In this document: in pieces, positions 35,937-44,815 of the stretch
Position numbering within the stretch: position 1 is the first letter of the stretch
Layout: each line of letters opens with the position of its first letter
Source: an uncultured Neomegalonema sp.
GTDB lineage: Bacteria > Pseudomonadota > Alphaproteobacteria > Rhodobacterales > Rhodobacteraceae
Length of the DNA: 64,000 bases
Assembly: GCA_937928005.1 (NCBI GenBank)
Contig: CALFVD010000102.1
Span: 1 to 64,000, forward strand
Direction: 5' to 3'
Program-made: the position numbers and the translations under genes
Notes under the pieces: generated by a model
What the model saw: only the letters and a program-made list of their open reading frames with translations
The model's database searches: none
Told to the model about the DNA's origin: nothing

Positions 35937-37913
35937 TTGGAGATCGAAAAACCGAAGATCGCCGCAGTATCCTATTCGCTAGGAAGGCAGGCAAGGCCAC
36001 CGTCAACGGTTACGCCGACGGTAATGCGCAAGCCGCAGCTTGCTATCACGGCGCAATATTCGCCCCATCCCGTGCGCCCAGACCGGGTGACGGCGACCGT
36101 TGAAAGCGTTGGGAAGTTTCGCCCCGGCGCGAATCCGCTGCAACTCAATGCATTGCCGCCAAAGCGCAAACCGTTGCCGTCGCCCAAGGCGGCACCGCCG
36201 CCGCTGGCAACCGCATCAGCGCAAGCGGCGGCGGTCATGGCACCCGCAACCACCCCTAAGCCAGCCGTTGCCGCTGCCCCAACGCCCGTTGCCGCGCCCG
36301 CACCCAAGCCAGCCGTGGCTCCTGCACCTGCACCCGTTGTCGCGCCTGCGCCAATCGCACAGGCAGCACCGCCGCCCGAACCCAAGCCCACGCCGCCCAA
36401 GCCCAAGCCATCGGCGCCTCCCCTCCTCGCCCTTCAAAATGTAAGCAAGGCATTCGGGGCCGTGCGGGCGGTGGATGATGTGTCCTTGACCCTTTATCCC
36501 GGCGAGAAACATGCGCTGCTTGGCGAGAACGGCGCAGGTAAGTCGACGCTCGTGAAGATGATCTACGGCGTGCTACAGCCCGATGGTGGTAGCATCGCGC
36601 TGGATGAGCGGCCCATCCGTATCGCCAGCCCATCGGCGGCGCGCGCGCGGGGTATTGGCATGGTGTTCCAGCATTTCTCGACCTTCGAGGCGCTGACGGT
36701 GGCCGAAAACCTCGCCGTCGTGCTGCCCGACCGGAGTTTGCGGGCCATTCGGCGTGAAGTGCGCCAGATCGGGGACGAATACGGGCTGGGGATCGAGCCG
36801 GATCGTTCGCTCGCCTCCCTGTCGGCGGGGGAGCGCCAACGGGTTGAGATCATCCGCTGTTTGCTCCAGAAACCGCGCTTGCTGATCATGGATGAGCCAA
36901 CATCGGTACTGACGCCGCAAGAGGCCACCGCCTTGTTCGGCGTGCTGGACAGGTTGGCCGAGCATGGCTGTGCGATTCTCTATATCTCGCACCGCTTGGA
37001 TGAAGTGCGCACGCTCTGCGACCGCGCGACCGTGATGCGCCGGGGCAAGGTGGTCGCGACCTGCGATCCGCGCGAGGAAACCGCCGCATCGCTGGCCGAA
37101 ATGATGGTCGGTTCGGCGGTCGAGCGCCCCATTAAACAGGCCGCCTATGTGGGTAAGGCGCGGTTGGAGGTCGAGAAGCTAAGCCTATCGCCAAAATCGA
37201 GTATCGCGCTGAAGGATATCACATTTTCAGCACGCAAAGGCGAAATTCTAGGCATCGCCGGGGTTGCGGGTGAGGGACAATCCGAATTGTTCGCGGCCCT
37301 AAGCGGCGAGCGGTCGCTACGCCGGGCCAATGCGATTTGCGTCGATGGGCGGCCCGTCGGGCATTTTGACACCACCCGCCGCCGCCGTATGGGCATGGCC
37401 TTTGCCCCTGAACGCCGCCTTGGCCATGCCGCCATCGGCGACTTGCGTTTGAGCGAGAATTTTCGCCTAACCCACCACGCGACCGGCGCGGATCGTGCGG
37501 GCCACCGCCGTAGGGGCGCGGCAAAGATACGCGAAGATTTCGACGTGCGCGCCGAGGGCCGCGACCCTTATGCCGCTGCACTATCGGGTGGAAATTTGCA
37601 GAAATTCGTTATAGGGCGCGAAATCGCCCGCGACCCTGCGGTTTTGATCGTGGAACAGCCGACCTGGGGCGTCGATGCCGGGGCCGCTACGGTTATCCAC
37701 CGCGCCCTTATGGACCTCGCCACAAAAGGCACCGCCATCGTGGTTATCTCGCAAGATCTCGATGAAATCTTCGCACTCTGCGACCGGATCGCCGTTCTCT
37801 ACAGGGGCAAATTGTCCGAACCGCGCGTGACCAGCACGGTTACGACTGAAGAAATCGGCCTCGCCATGGGCGGCATCTCGCCCGATAACGCCAATCTGGC
37901 CGGGGTGTCCTGA
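35937..37913 (+). CDS. Nucleoside-type ABC importer ATPase with a Pro/Ala-rich extension
   Basis: A 658-residue double ATPase of the NupA/YufO type, which powers uptake of nucleosides or similar compounds. Domain 1 has Walker A GENGAGKST, signature LSAGERQRVEI and Walker B LLIMDEPTS; domain 2 has a degenerate Walker A (GVAGEGQSE), signature LSGGNLQKFVIG and VEQPTWGVD, as normal for the family. Residues 1-160 are a Pro/Ala/Lys-rich low-complexity extension absent from usual members of about 510 residues. The start is a TTG with GAGGG 9 bases upstream. A shorter product from an internal ATG cannot be excluded, but no ribosome-binding site is seen there. The permease gene follows after one base. 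Confidence 0.88.
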   Translation: MEIEKPKIAAVSYSLGRQARPPSTVTPTVMRKPQLAITAQYSPHPVRPDRVTATVESVGKFRPGANPLQLNALPPKRKPLPSPKAAPPPLATASAQAAAVMAPATTPKPAVAAAPTPVAAPAPKPAVAPAPAPVVAPAPIAQAAPPPEPKPTPPKPKPSAPPLLALQNVSKAFGAVRAVDDVSLTLYPGEKHALLGENGAGKSTLVKMIYGVLQPDGGSIALDERPIRIASPSAARARGIGMVFQHFSTFEALTVAENLAVVLPDRSLRAIRREVRQIGDEYGLGIEPDRSLASLSAGERQRVEIIRCLLQKPRLLIMDEPTSVLTPQEATALFGVLDRLAEHGCAILYISHRLDEVRTLCDRATVMRRGKVVATCDPREETAASLAEMMVGSAVERPIKQAAYVGKARLEVEKLSLSPKSSIALKDITFSARKGEILGIAGVAGEGQSELFAALSGERSLRRANAICVDGRPVGHFDTTRRRRMGMAFAPERRLGHAAIGDLRLSENFRLTHHATGADRAGHRRRGAAKIREDFDVRAEGRDPYAAALSGGNLQKFVIGREIARDPAVLIVEQPTWGVDAGAATVIHRALMDLATKGTAIVVISQDLDEIFALCDRIAVLYRGKLSEPRVTSTVTTEEIGLAMGGISPDNANLAGVS

Positions 37914-37914
37914 G

Positions 37915-38979
37915 ATGCTGGAGCGCCGCACAACCCCCTCGCCCCTCTTCGCGATACTGTCGCCGATTCTTGCCGTCGTCCTGACGATTCTTGCGGGCTA
38001 TGCCCTCTTTGCAGCCATGGGTATGGACCCGGTACGGGCGATGGAGGTGTATTTCCTTTCGCCCTTTGCCGATGCCTATAACCGTTCAGAATTGCTGGTT
38101 AAGGCGATACCGCTTGCCTTGATTGGATCAGGGTTGGCCGTGTGTTTCCGGGCGGGCGTCTTCAATATTGGCGCGCCGGGGCAGTATACGCTTGGTGCAA
38201 TCTTCGCCGGGGGCATTGCGCTACACGCACCCGATGGCTCACCGATGCTGTTACTGCTGCCGCTATGCCTATGCGCCGGGGTGTTTGGGGGGATGCTTTG
38301 GGGCTGGATACCGGCGCTGCTACGCATTTGGTCGGGGGCGAATATCATTCTCGTCAGTCTGATGCTGACCTATGTTGCCGACCTATTGCTCGACTGGCTG
38401 GTGCGCGGACCATGGACCGACCCGGATGGGCGGGGTTTTCCGAAGACGGCGACTTTCCCGGACGAGGCGATTATGCCCATCCTGCTGCCGGGTACGCGCC
38501 TGCATTGGGGGTTGGCGCTGGCGGTTGTCGCCGCACTGGCGCTGACATATATGCTCTACCGCTCGCATCGGGGCTTTGCGATCCGCACAATGGGACTTGC
38601 GCCCAAAGCCGCCGGGTTCGCCGGGTTTTCAGAGGCGCGCACGATCACCGCCGTTATGCTGACCTCCGGCGGGTTGGCGGGGCTGGCGGGGGCGGTCGAG
38701 GCGACATCGACCCTTACATATCTGCAAGATGATATAGCCGCTGAATATGGATTTGCTGCAATCATCGTCGCTTTTCTAGGGAGACTAAACCCGATAGGCT
38801 CCTTGATCGCAGCGTTAATATTGTCAGTCACTTACATCGGCGGTGAACTAGCTCAGATTGAGCTGAAACTGCCGAAGAATGCTTCCATGATCTTTCAAGG
38901 AATGCTCCTGTTCTTCCTCCTCGCCTGCGATACGCTGGTGCATTACCGGCTGCGCCTACGCCGCCGCGCGAGGGTCTGA
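37915..38979 (+). CDS. ABC transporter permease (NupB/YufP-like)
   Basis: A 354-residue inner-membrane permease of the BPD_transp_2 family with about eight to ten hydrophobic segments. Marks are RAMEVYFLSPFADAYNRSEL, AVCFRAGVFNIGAPGQYTLG and the late FLGRLNPIGSLIAALILS. It forms the channel with the permease at 38983. The start lies one base after the ATPase stop. Confidence 0.92.
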   Translation: MLERRTTPSPLFAILSPILAVVLTILAGYALFAAMGMDPVRAMEVYFLSPFADAYNRSELLVKAIPLALIGSGLAVCFRAGVFNIGAPGQYTLGAIFAGGIALHAPDGSPMLLLLPLCLCAGVFGGMLWGWIPALLRIWSGANIILVSLMLTYVADLLLDWLVRGPWTDPDGRGFPKTATFPDEAIMPILLPGTRLHWGLALAVVAALALTYMLYRSHRGFAIRTMGLAPKAAGFAGFSEARTITAVMLTSGGLAGLAGAVEATSTLTYLQDDIAAEYGFAAIIVAFLGRLNPIGSLIAALILSVTYIGGELAQIELKLPKNASMIFQGMLLFFLLACDTLVHYRLRLRRRARV

Positions 38980-38982
38980 GGC

Positions 38983-39888
38983 ATGGAAGCGTTTCTTATC
39001 ACCATGATCGTCGCCGCGACCCCGCTGCTGCTGGCCGCGACGGGCGAATTGGTCGCCGAACGGTCGGGCGTTCTCAATCTTGGCGTCGAGGGAATGATGT
39101 TGCTGGGGGCCGTTGCCGCCTTTGCGGTCGCGATTTCGACCGGCTCCAGTACGCTCGGCATCGTGGCGGGCGCGGGCGCGGGCGCGCTGGCCGCAGCCCT
39201 CTTCGCCCTTGTTGCGTTGGGATTCACCGCCAATCAGGCGGCGAGCGGGTTGGCATTGACGATCTTTGGCATCGGCGCATCGGGGTTGATCGGGAAGGGG
39301 TATGTGGGCCGCGCCATCGAGCCACTACCCCCCGTGATCGCCAAGGATGCCCTGCCAGATATTCCCTATGCCCGCGTGTTTTTCGGCCATGACGTAATGG
39401 TTTATCTCGCCATCGGCCTCGCCATCATGGTTTGGTTTTACCTCAGCCGCACCCGCTCTGGCCTGAAACTACGCGCCATCGGCGACGATGCGGAATCGGC
39501 CCATGCGGTGGGTCTCAGCGTTCTTGGCTCGCGGACGGCGGCGGTGATGTTTGGCGGAGCCTGCGCCGGACTGGCGGGGGCGTATTTGTCGCTGGCCTAT
39601 ACCCCGCTCTGGGGCGAGAACATGACGGCGGGGCGGGGCTGGATCGCGCTGGCACTGGTGGTCTTTGCCGGATGGGGTGCAATCCGCGTGATCTTTGGCG
39701 CGTATCTCTTCGCCGCCGCATCGCTGGCGCAGTTTTATGGCGGGGTGCTCGGCCTGTCGATTCCGTCACAATTCCTCGCCATGGCCCCCTATCTGGCCAC
39801 CATCCTCGCCCTCGTCGTCATCTCCGCCGCAGGGGCAAGACGCGCAGCCCCAGCCATGCTGGGCCTACCATTCAGACCGGATCGCTGA
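38983..39888 (+). CDS. ABC transporter permease (NupC/YufQ-like)
   Basis: The second permease, 301 residues and about eight hydrophobic segments. The family phrase ELVAERSGVLNLGVEGMMLLGA is near the N-terminus, with GLKLRAIGDDAESAHAVGLSV in the cytoplasmic loop and GRGWIALALVVFAGW later. It follows the first permease by 3 bases. The usual companion, a BMP binding protein, lies beyond a BCCT gene at 42148. Confidence 0.92.
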   Translation: MEAFLITMIVAATPLLLAATGELVAERSGVLNLGVEGMMLLGAVAAFAVAISTGSSTLGIVAGAGAGALAAALFALVALGFTANQAASGLALTIFGIGASGLIGKGYVGRAIEPLPPVIAKDALPDIPYARVFFGHDVMVYLAIGLAIMVWFYLSRTRSGLKLRAIGDDAESAHAVGLSVLGSRTAAVMFGGACAGLAGAYLSLAYTPLWGENMTAGRGWIALALVVFAGWGAIRVIFGAYLFAAASLAQFYGGVLGLSIPSQFLAMAPYLATILALVVISAAGARRAAPAMLGLPFRPDR

Positions 39889-40156
39889 TTCCAAATCATG
39901 CTATAACCGCGAGCAATATTGCGCCTGCTGATTAAGCAGCATTGCAATCCGCCTTAAATCGAGACTGAACCGCTCGAAAATCGAAAACAACGCGGTGCGA
40001 TTACAGATCAATGACGCAAACCTCGCGCCAACGGACGTAACTCACCTATTTTGTGGTAAGGCTTCCATGCAATTCTGTTAACATAAACCTAAGCGCACCA
40101 AATCCTACGTATTGCGCCAGGAGAGTTGTTAAAAATAGATAATAGGGGGAGTTACG
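39889..40156. other. Intergenic region before the BCCT gene
   Basis: No gene is seen. A short stem CTGCT-GATTA-AGCAG lies near 39927-39941, shortly after the permease stop. The 3' end carries the strong ribosome-binding site AGGGGGAG of the BCCT gene. The length suggests that the BCCT gene has its own promoter here. Confidence 0.4.
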
Positions 40157-41998
40157 ATGAAGGAACCATTCACCGATATCGACGTGGAGACCGCCGATTC
40201 TGGTTTCTACGAAGGCTATAGCAAGCCAATCGCTCTGATCAGCAAGCTGGGCATTGCTCTCCTCGTGATCTGGGCACTGATTTGGCCATTAAATGCTAAT
40301 GACATGCTGTCGTCATGGAACACGTCGCTGTTGAATGTCTTCAATACGTTCTACGTGATCTCCGTCGGCTGCTTCGCAATCTTCCTCTTCGTCATCGCGG
40401 TCTGGCCCTCCTCTGGTAAGCGCATTCTTGGACGACCGGGCGAGGGAGCAGAGTTCAGCACCTTCTCATGGTTCGCGATGATGTTCGGCGCAGGGTTGGG
40501 TGTCGGCCTCATGGTCTTCGCGACCGCCGAACCGCTGGGCCTCTGGGGATCGAACCCGGTTACTGTCGCGGGCGGCGCAACCCCGAACACGGAAGAAGCC
40601 CTGCAATCGGCCTTCCGCTACACCTTTGCCCATTACGGCTTCCATGCTTGGGCAATCTATGTCGTAACCGGCCTGTCACTCGCCTATTACGCCTATACCC
40701 GTGACATGCCGCTGACGATCCGCTCCGCGCTTACGCCAATCTTCGGGCGCTTGCTCAACGGCCCGCTTGGGCACATCGTTGACATTATCGGTGTGGTCGC
40801 CACCATCCTCGGTGTCAGCGTCACCATCGGTTTTGGCGTTAGCCAGCTTGTCGATGGTATCTATTCCATCACCGATATGGAATGGCTGATGCAGGTCAAA
40901 GAAGACGGCCCACCGACCCCCAGCAAGGTCGGCTTACTCGCCGCGCTGGTGATGATCATGTTCCTTTCCACGCTTTCCGCCGTTTCGGGCGTGGGCCGGG
41001 GCGTGAAATACCTGTCAAACCTGAATCTCGTGCTGTCACTGACCCTATTGGGCACGTTCATCGTGTTCGGCTCATTCGGTTTTGCCATGACCACCTACGG
41101 CACGGCGATGGTGGATTACATCATCAACTTCTTCTCGCTGTCCTTCGGGGCTTATGGCGCGCCGGACCTTGAGACCTTCAAAGCCTCCTTACCCGCCGCA
41201 GCCCAATCTTTGAGCGCAGCAGAGATCGACAAGGTCTTCGCCACTGGTCCGTGGGGCGATTTTGCCGCATTCAAAGGTGGTTTGCCCGCCGGTGTTTCCG
41301 AGGAAACCGCCACCGAACTCTGGGCGGCAACCGAGGGTAGCCGCCTGTTCAAATGGCAGGCCGCATGGACGACCTTCTACTGGGCTTGGTGGATTGCGTT
41401 CTCACCATTCGTGGGCCTGTTCCTTGCGCGCATCTCGCGCGGCCGGACGGTACGTGAGTTCATCCTTGGCGCGGTCATCGCCCCGGCATTGGTCTGCTTC
41501 GCATGGATGACCATTCTCGGCGGCACGGCCATCACGCTGGAAATGAACGGCACAGCCGATGGCGCGATCATCGGTGCGACTAACACCAACAAGCTATTCG
41601 TGACGCTTTCCTACATGCTCGATGGGCAACTTCTGTCTGCGTTGACGATCATGTGTGTGGTACTGATCATGACTTTCCTCGTCACCTCGGCGGATTCAGG
41701 CATCCTCGTGATGAACACGATCCAGTCGGGCGGCTCGCTTCAGGCCGGAATCAAGCATCGGGTGATCTGGGGCGTGCTGATGACGGCGGTGATCGGGACG
41801 CTGCTGCTTGCGGGAGGGGGCGGTCTCGATGCGCTGAAATACGCGATGATTATCGGGGCCTTGCCATTCACTTTCATCATGGTGCTGATGTGCTTATCGC
41901 TGGCCAAAGCATTGATCCGCGACAGCATGCGCGACAGCCGGGGTATCTATACCGGCCCGCCAAGCACAGACCCAGCGATGCGTGTACCGGCTGAATAG
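40157..41998 (+). CDS. BCCT-family betaine/carnitine/choline transporter
   Basis: A 613-residue, twelve-segment secondary transporter for quaternary ammonium compounds or related osmolytes. The family signature is clear: the tryptophan-rich stretch FYWAWWIAFSPFVGLFLARI followed by SRGRTVREFI, with the earlier MMFGAGLGVGLMVFATAEPLG. AGGGGGAG lies 6 bases before the ATG. A terminator follows the stop, so it is a separate transcript set between the Nup ATPase/permease genes and the BMP gene. The substrate cannot be read from sequence. Confidence 0.95.
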   Translation: MKEPFTDIDVETADSGFYEGYSKPIALISKLGIALLVIWALIWPLNANDMLSSWNTSLLNVFNTFYVISVGCFAIFLFVIAVWPSSGKRILGRPGEGAEFSTFSWFAMMFGAGLGVGLMVFATAEPLGLWGSNPVTVAGGATPNTEEALQSAFRYTFAHYGFHAWAIYVVTGLSLAYYAYTRDMPLTIRSALTPIFGRLLNGPLGHIVDIIGVVATILGVSVTIGFGVSQLVDGIYSITDMEWLMQVKEDGPPTPSKVGLLAALVMIMFLSTLSAVSGVGRGVKYLSNLNLVLSLTLLGTFIVFGSFGFAMTTYGTAMVDYIINFFSLSFGAYGAPDLETFKASLPAAAQSLSAAEIDKVFATGPWGDFAAFKGGLPAGVSEETATELWAATEGSRLFKWQAAWTTFYWAWWIAFSPFVGLFLARISRGRTVREFILGAVIAPALVCFAWMTILGGTAITLEMNGTADGAIIGATNTNKLFVTLSYMLDGQLLSALTIMCVVLIMTFLVTSADSGILVMNTIQSGGSLQAGIKHRVIWGVLMTAVIGTLLLAGGGGLDALKYAMIIGALPFTFIMVLMCLSLAKALIRDSMRDSRGIYTGPPSTDPAMRVPAE

Positions 41999-42025
41999 AT
42001 CAACCGAAAAAGCGGTCAGCTATGG

Positions 42026-42060
42026 AATCGGCCCCTTCACAAGAGGGGCCGATTTCGTTT
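42026..42060 (+). terminator. Terminator after the BCCT gene
   Basis: AATCGGCCCCT (42026-42036) pairs with AGGGGCCGATT (42044-42054), followed by TTCGTTTC. The stem is 11 bp, GC-rich, with a loop of 7 bases. Confidence 0.85.
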
Positions 42061-42147
42061 CAACTCCGGTATTTTGGTTCAGTGGCCTCTACCAATTTCG
42101 CCAGCCCCCCTTTACGGTTTGTTAACTGTCACCAAAGGGATGATTCC

Positions 42148-43212
42148 ATGCTTCGTACGCTTCTCGCCGCCGCCCTCGCCATCGGGCTGGCCACCCCCGC
42201 TTTTGCCGCCGATGATCCGTTAAAAATCGGCTTTATCTATGTCGGCCCCATCGGCGACCATGGTTGGACCTATCAGCATCACGAGGGCCTCAAAGCCGTC
42301 GAGGAGGCGTATGGGGACAAGGTCGAAACCACCTATATCGAAAGCGTCTCCGAAGGGCCGGACGCCGAGCGCGTAATCCGCCAGCTTGCCGCAAGCGGCC
42401 ACGGGTTGATCTTCACCACCTCGTTTGGGTTCATGGACCCCACGATCAAGGTCGCGAAGCAATTCCCAGACATTAAGTTCGAGCACGCCACAGGCTATAA
42501 ACGCGCCGACAATGTGGCCACCTATTCCGCGCGGTTCTATGAAGGCCGCTACATCGCCGGAGCCATCGCCGCGCGCCTGTCCGAATCTGGCAAAGCGGGT
42601 TATGTCGCCTCCTTTCCGATCCCGGAGGTTATTCGCGGCGTCAATGCCTTCCTCTTGGGGATGCAAAGCGTGAACCCGAATGCGACGATCTCGGTGCAAT
42701 GGGTCAATTCATGGTACGATCCGGGCAAGGAAGCGGATGCAGCCAAAGCACTGATCGCGCAAGGCGCGGATATCATCACCCAACACACCGACAGCCCCGC
42801 CCCGCTGCAAACGGCGGCAAATGCGGGTATTTTGGCCGTCGGCCAAGCGTCGGATATGCATGAATTCGGCAAGGAGGCGCAGCTTACCTCGGTGATCGAC
42901 AATTGGGCACCGTACTATGTCGAGCGGGTCGGCATGGCGCTCGATGGGTCGTGGAAAAGCACAGATACATGGGATGGTATCCAGCCGGGCATGGTGCAGA
43001 TGTCACCATATGTGAACATGCCCTATGAGGTCGCCCGCGATGCAAAGCTGATGGAAGACAAGATCCGCGTTGGCCTGCTGCACCCTTTTACCGGCCCTAT
43101 CACCGACCGTGATGGCAAAGAGCGCGTTGCAAAGGGTGAAACGCCCGATGATGGGATGCTCGCGACGATGGATTTCTTCATCAAGGGCGTCGAAGGCGAC
43201 TTGCCGAAATAA
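42148..43212 (+). CDS. BMP-family ABC substrate-binding protein
   Basis: A 354-residue periplasmic binding protein of the BMP (PnrA-like) family, the usual partner of NupABC-type importers. The signal peptide is MLRTLLAAALAIGLATPAFA, with no lipobox, so the protein is free in the periplasm. The mature part begins DDPLKIGFIYVGPIGDHGWT, with the family phrases YEGRYIAGAIAARLSES and QHTDSPAPLQTA. AAAGGGATG precedes the ATG. It probably serves the permeases at 37915 and 38983 although the BCCT gene and a terminator separate them; the ligand is probably a nucleoside or purine. Confidence 0.94.
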   Translation: MLRTLLAAALAIGLATPAFAADDPLKIGFIYVGPIGDHGWTYQHHEGLKAVEEAYGDKVETTYIESVSEGPDAERVIRQLAASGHGLIFTTSFGFMDPTIKVAKQFPDIKFEHATGYKRADNVATYSARFYEGRYIAGAIAARLSESGKAGYVASFPIPEVIRGVNAFLLGMQSVNPNATISVQWVNSWYDPGKEADAAKALIAQGADIITQHTDSPAPLQTAANAGILAVGQASDMHEFGKEAQLTSVIDNWAPYYVERVGMALDGSWKSTDTWDGIQPGMVQMSPYVNMPYEVARDAKLMEDKIRVGLLHPFTGPITDRDGKERVAKGETPDDGMLATMDFFIKGVEGDLPK

Positions 43213-43220
43213 GCAGCAAT

Positions 43221-43260
43221 ATGCATCCCCGAAAATGCATAGCGTTATCCGGGGATGCAT
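43221..43260. other. Strong hairpin between the BMP and VOC genes
   Basis: ATGCATCCCCG (43221-43231) pairs exactly with CGGGGATGCAT (43250-43260), an 11-bp stem with an 18-base loop, 8 bases after the BMP stop. No T run follows. It could protect the BMP message 3' end, a common way to keep binding-protein transcripts abundant, or act as a poor terminator. Confidence 0.7.
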
Positions 43261-43279
43261 CTCTTCAGGTGAAGACATC

Positions 43280-43663
43280 ATGATCGCTTCCCTTGACCAC
43301 CTCGTGCTGACCGTTGCCGATATCGACGCGACGGTTGCGTTTTATTGCGGTGTGCTAGGGATGAAGCAGATGATGTTTGGTGAAGGGCGTATCGCGCTGT
43401 CTTTCGGGACGCAGAAGATCAATCTGCACCGCGCAAGACATGAGTTCGAGCCAAAATCGGCGCGCCCAACCCCCGGCTCCGGCGACCTGTGCTTTTTGCT
43501 GAATATCACGATGGAGGATGCGCAGGCACGGTTGGCGGCGGCGAGGATTACTATCGAGGAGGGGCCAGTTGCGCGGACTGGGGCAACGGGGCCGATCCGC
43601 TCGCTCTATATTCGCGACCCGGATGGTAATCTCATCGAACTCAGCGTGCCAGCCAGCGCGTAA
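43280..43663 (+). CDS. VOC-family (glyoxalase-like) protein
   Basis: A 127-residue single-domain protein of the vicinal oxygen chelate fold. The N-terminal LDHLVLTVADIDATVAFYCGVLG and C-terminal IRSLYIRDPDGNLIELS are typical, with metal-ligand candidates His7 and the late Glu. The start is the ATG at 43280, after AGGTGAAG. Its last 23 bases overlap the 3' end of the minus-strand VanZ-like gene. The substrate is unknown. Confidence 0.93.
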   Translation: MIASLDHLVLTVADIDATVAFYCGVLGMKQMMFGEGRIALSFGTQKINLHRARHEFEPKSARPTPGSGDLCFLLNITMEDAQARLAAARITIEEGPVARTGATGPIRSLYIRDPDGNLIELSVPASA

Positions 43664-43982
43664 CAACCGCCGACAGCGCCACGGCCAGCCCAACCCCTGC
43701 GGCATTAGCCAGCGCATCTGCCCATTCAAAATCACGCCCCACGCTCTGTTGCGCCACCTCCACCCCCAGCCCAATCAATGGTAGGCCGACCAGTGCCAGC
43801 CCCCGCCAACGCGACCAGCCCAATGCGGCAAGTAGGGCCAACCCGAACCACGCGGCAAGATGTACGATCTTGTCGTAGTTTGTCAGGTTGATATCGACCG
43901 TGCCCTCCGGCATGAGGCTGCCCATCACGATCACGGCAAGGGTAAGGCCGAACCCGATGCGACAGGCGCGCGAGCCGCTCAT
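43641..43982 (-). CDS. VanZ-like membrane protein
   Basis: A 113-residue protein with four hydrophobic segments and the VanZ-type pattern MGSLMPEG ... NYDKIVHLAAWFGLALL ... GVEVAQQSVGRDFEWADALANAAG. VanZ-like proteins are common in Gram-negatives with no set function. The start overlaps the upstream gene by four bases (ATGA), giving a two-gene unit. Confidence 0.82.
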   Translation of the reverse strand: MSGSRACRIGFGLTLAVIVMGSLMPEGTVDINLTNYDKIVHLAAWFGLALLAALGWSRWRGLALVGLPLIGLGVEVAQQSVGRDFEWADALANAAGVGLAVALSAVVTRWLAR

Positions 43983-44557
43983 CTGGTTGCAAAGAGCCAA
44001 AGCCAGCCCAGCGGCACCGACATCTCCATCGCTACGCCCAAACCGATGGCGATGCGCGCAGGGATGCCCCTGAACCGCCGCCATAAAATCACGCCAACCA
44101 CGACGCAGAGCGCCGATTCCGCCATGCCCGCCTCAAAGCCATGATGCGCCGTATCCCAATAGCTGACCGGGCTTACAAACACCCAATCGGTAAAGGGCCA
44201 GAAATGGGAATGGCCGTCATCATGGTGCAGCGGCAAATCAAGGATCACATGGGTAAAGGCCGCCGCGCAGAACAACCAGAGTAGCGGCACGCCCAACCCC
44301 AGCCCGACAGCGATGCCCAATAGGTACAGTGGAATCGAGTTTGGCACAGCAAACAGCAGCTCCCAATCAGGCGAGAAATATCGCTCGTTGAAGATTTTAC
44401 GGAAGGAATAGCCGTTCACGAACCGCTCCCACCCCACCATCCCAAAGATCATCACATCCGGCGCAAGCGATCCGGCAATCACGGCAATGTTGCGGCGCGG
44501 CTGACCGGATCGGGCGAACAGGGCGGCAGCGAGCAGGGTATGGGCGGGGGTGTTCAT
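43979..44557 (-). CDS. Inner-membrane protein, YdjM/DUF457-like
   Basis: A 192-residue membrane protein. The N-terminus MNTPAHTLLAAALFAR and the histidine-rich FTHVILDLPLHHDDGHSHFWPF, with AGSLAPDVMIF between, resemble the YdjM/DUF457 group of putative membrane-bound metal-dependent hydrolases. Histidine and aspartate positions would suit a metal site. It is coupled to the VanZ-like gene downstream. The assignment is by pattern only. Confidence 0.65.
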   Translation of the reverse strand: MNTPAHTLLAAALFARSGQPRRNIAVIAGSLAPDVMIFGMVGWERFVNGYSFRKIFNERYFSPDWELLFAVPNSIPLYLLGIAVGLGLGVPLLWLFCAAAFTHVILDLPLHHDDGHSHFWPFTDWVFVSPVSYWDTAHHGFEAGMAESALCVVVGVILWRRFRGIPARIAIGLGVAMEMSVPLGWLWLFATR

Positions 44558-44632
44558 CTACGCTCACATATCACGGGATGCGACGACATCCACCTTCTCG
44601 GTGCGGGCGCAAGAGATCACGAGAAGCACCAA

Positions 44633-44666
44633 TCATCTATGAAATATGTTCCATATTCCATAGATG
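44633..44666. other. AT-rich inverted repeat before the membrane-protein operon
   Basis: CATCTATGAAATATG (44633-44647) is followed by its near complement CATATTCCATAGATG (44652-44666). It sits about 75 bases upstream of the minus-strand start at 44557. It could be an operator; there is no T run. Confidence 0.4.
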
Positions 44667-44716
44667 GGAAAGAGGACATCGGTTGCTGTACGGGGTGAGC
44701 AGAGAGTGCAGCTATA

Positions 44717-44806
44717 GCCATTTGCGATAAACCTGAGCCATATTTCACGCCAAGAGCCGCGCGAAATATGGCGCTTGATGATTCAGGATAATCGCAATTC
44801 GCTTTA
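44717..44806. repeat. Dispersed palindromic element, copy 3
   Basis: Same architecture as copy 1: TTTGCGATAAACCTGA on the left, TTCAGGATAATCGCAATTCGC on the right. The core stem is GCCATATTTC / GAAATATGGC. Compared with copies 1 and 2 the core pair has changed on both sides (CATG to CATA, CATG to TATG), which keeps the pairing. It ends 10 bases before the stop codon of the coiled-coil gene at 44816. Confidence 0.85.
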
Positions 44807-44815
44807 GGGGTTTCG

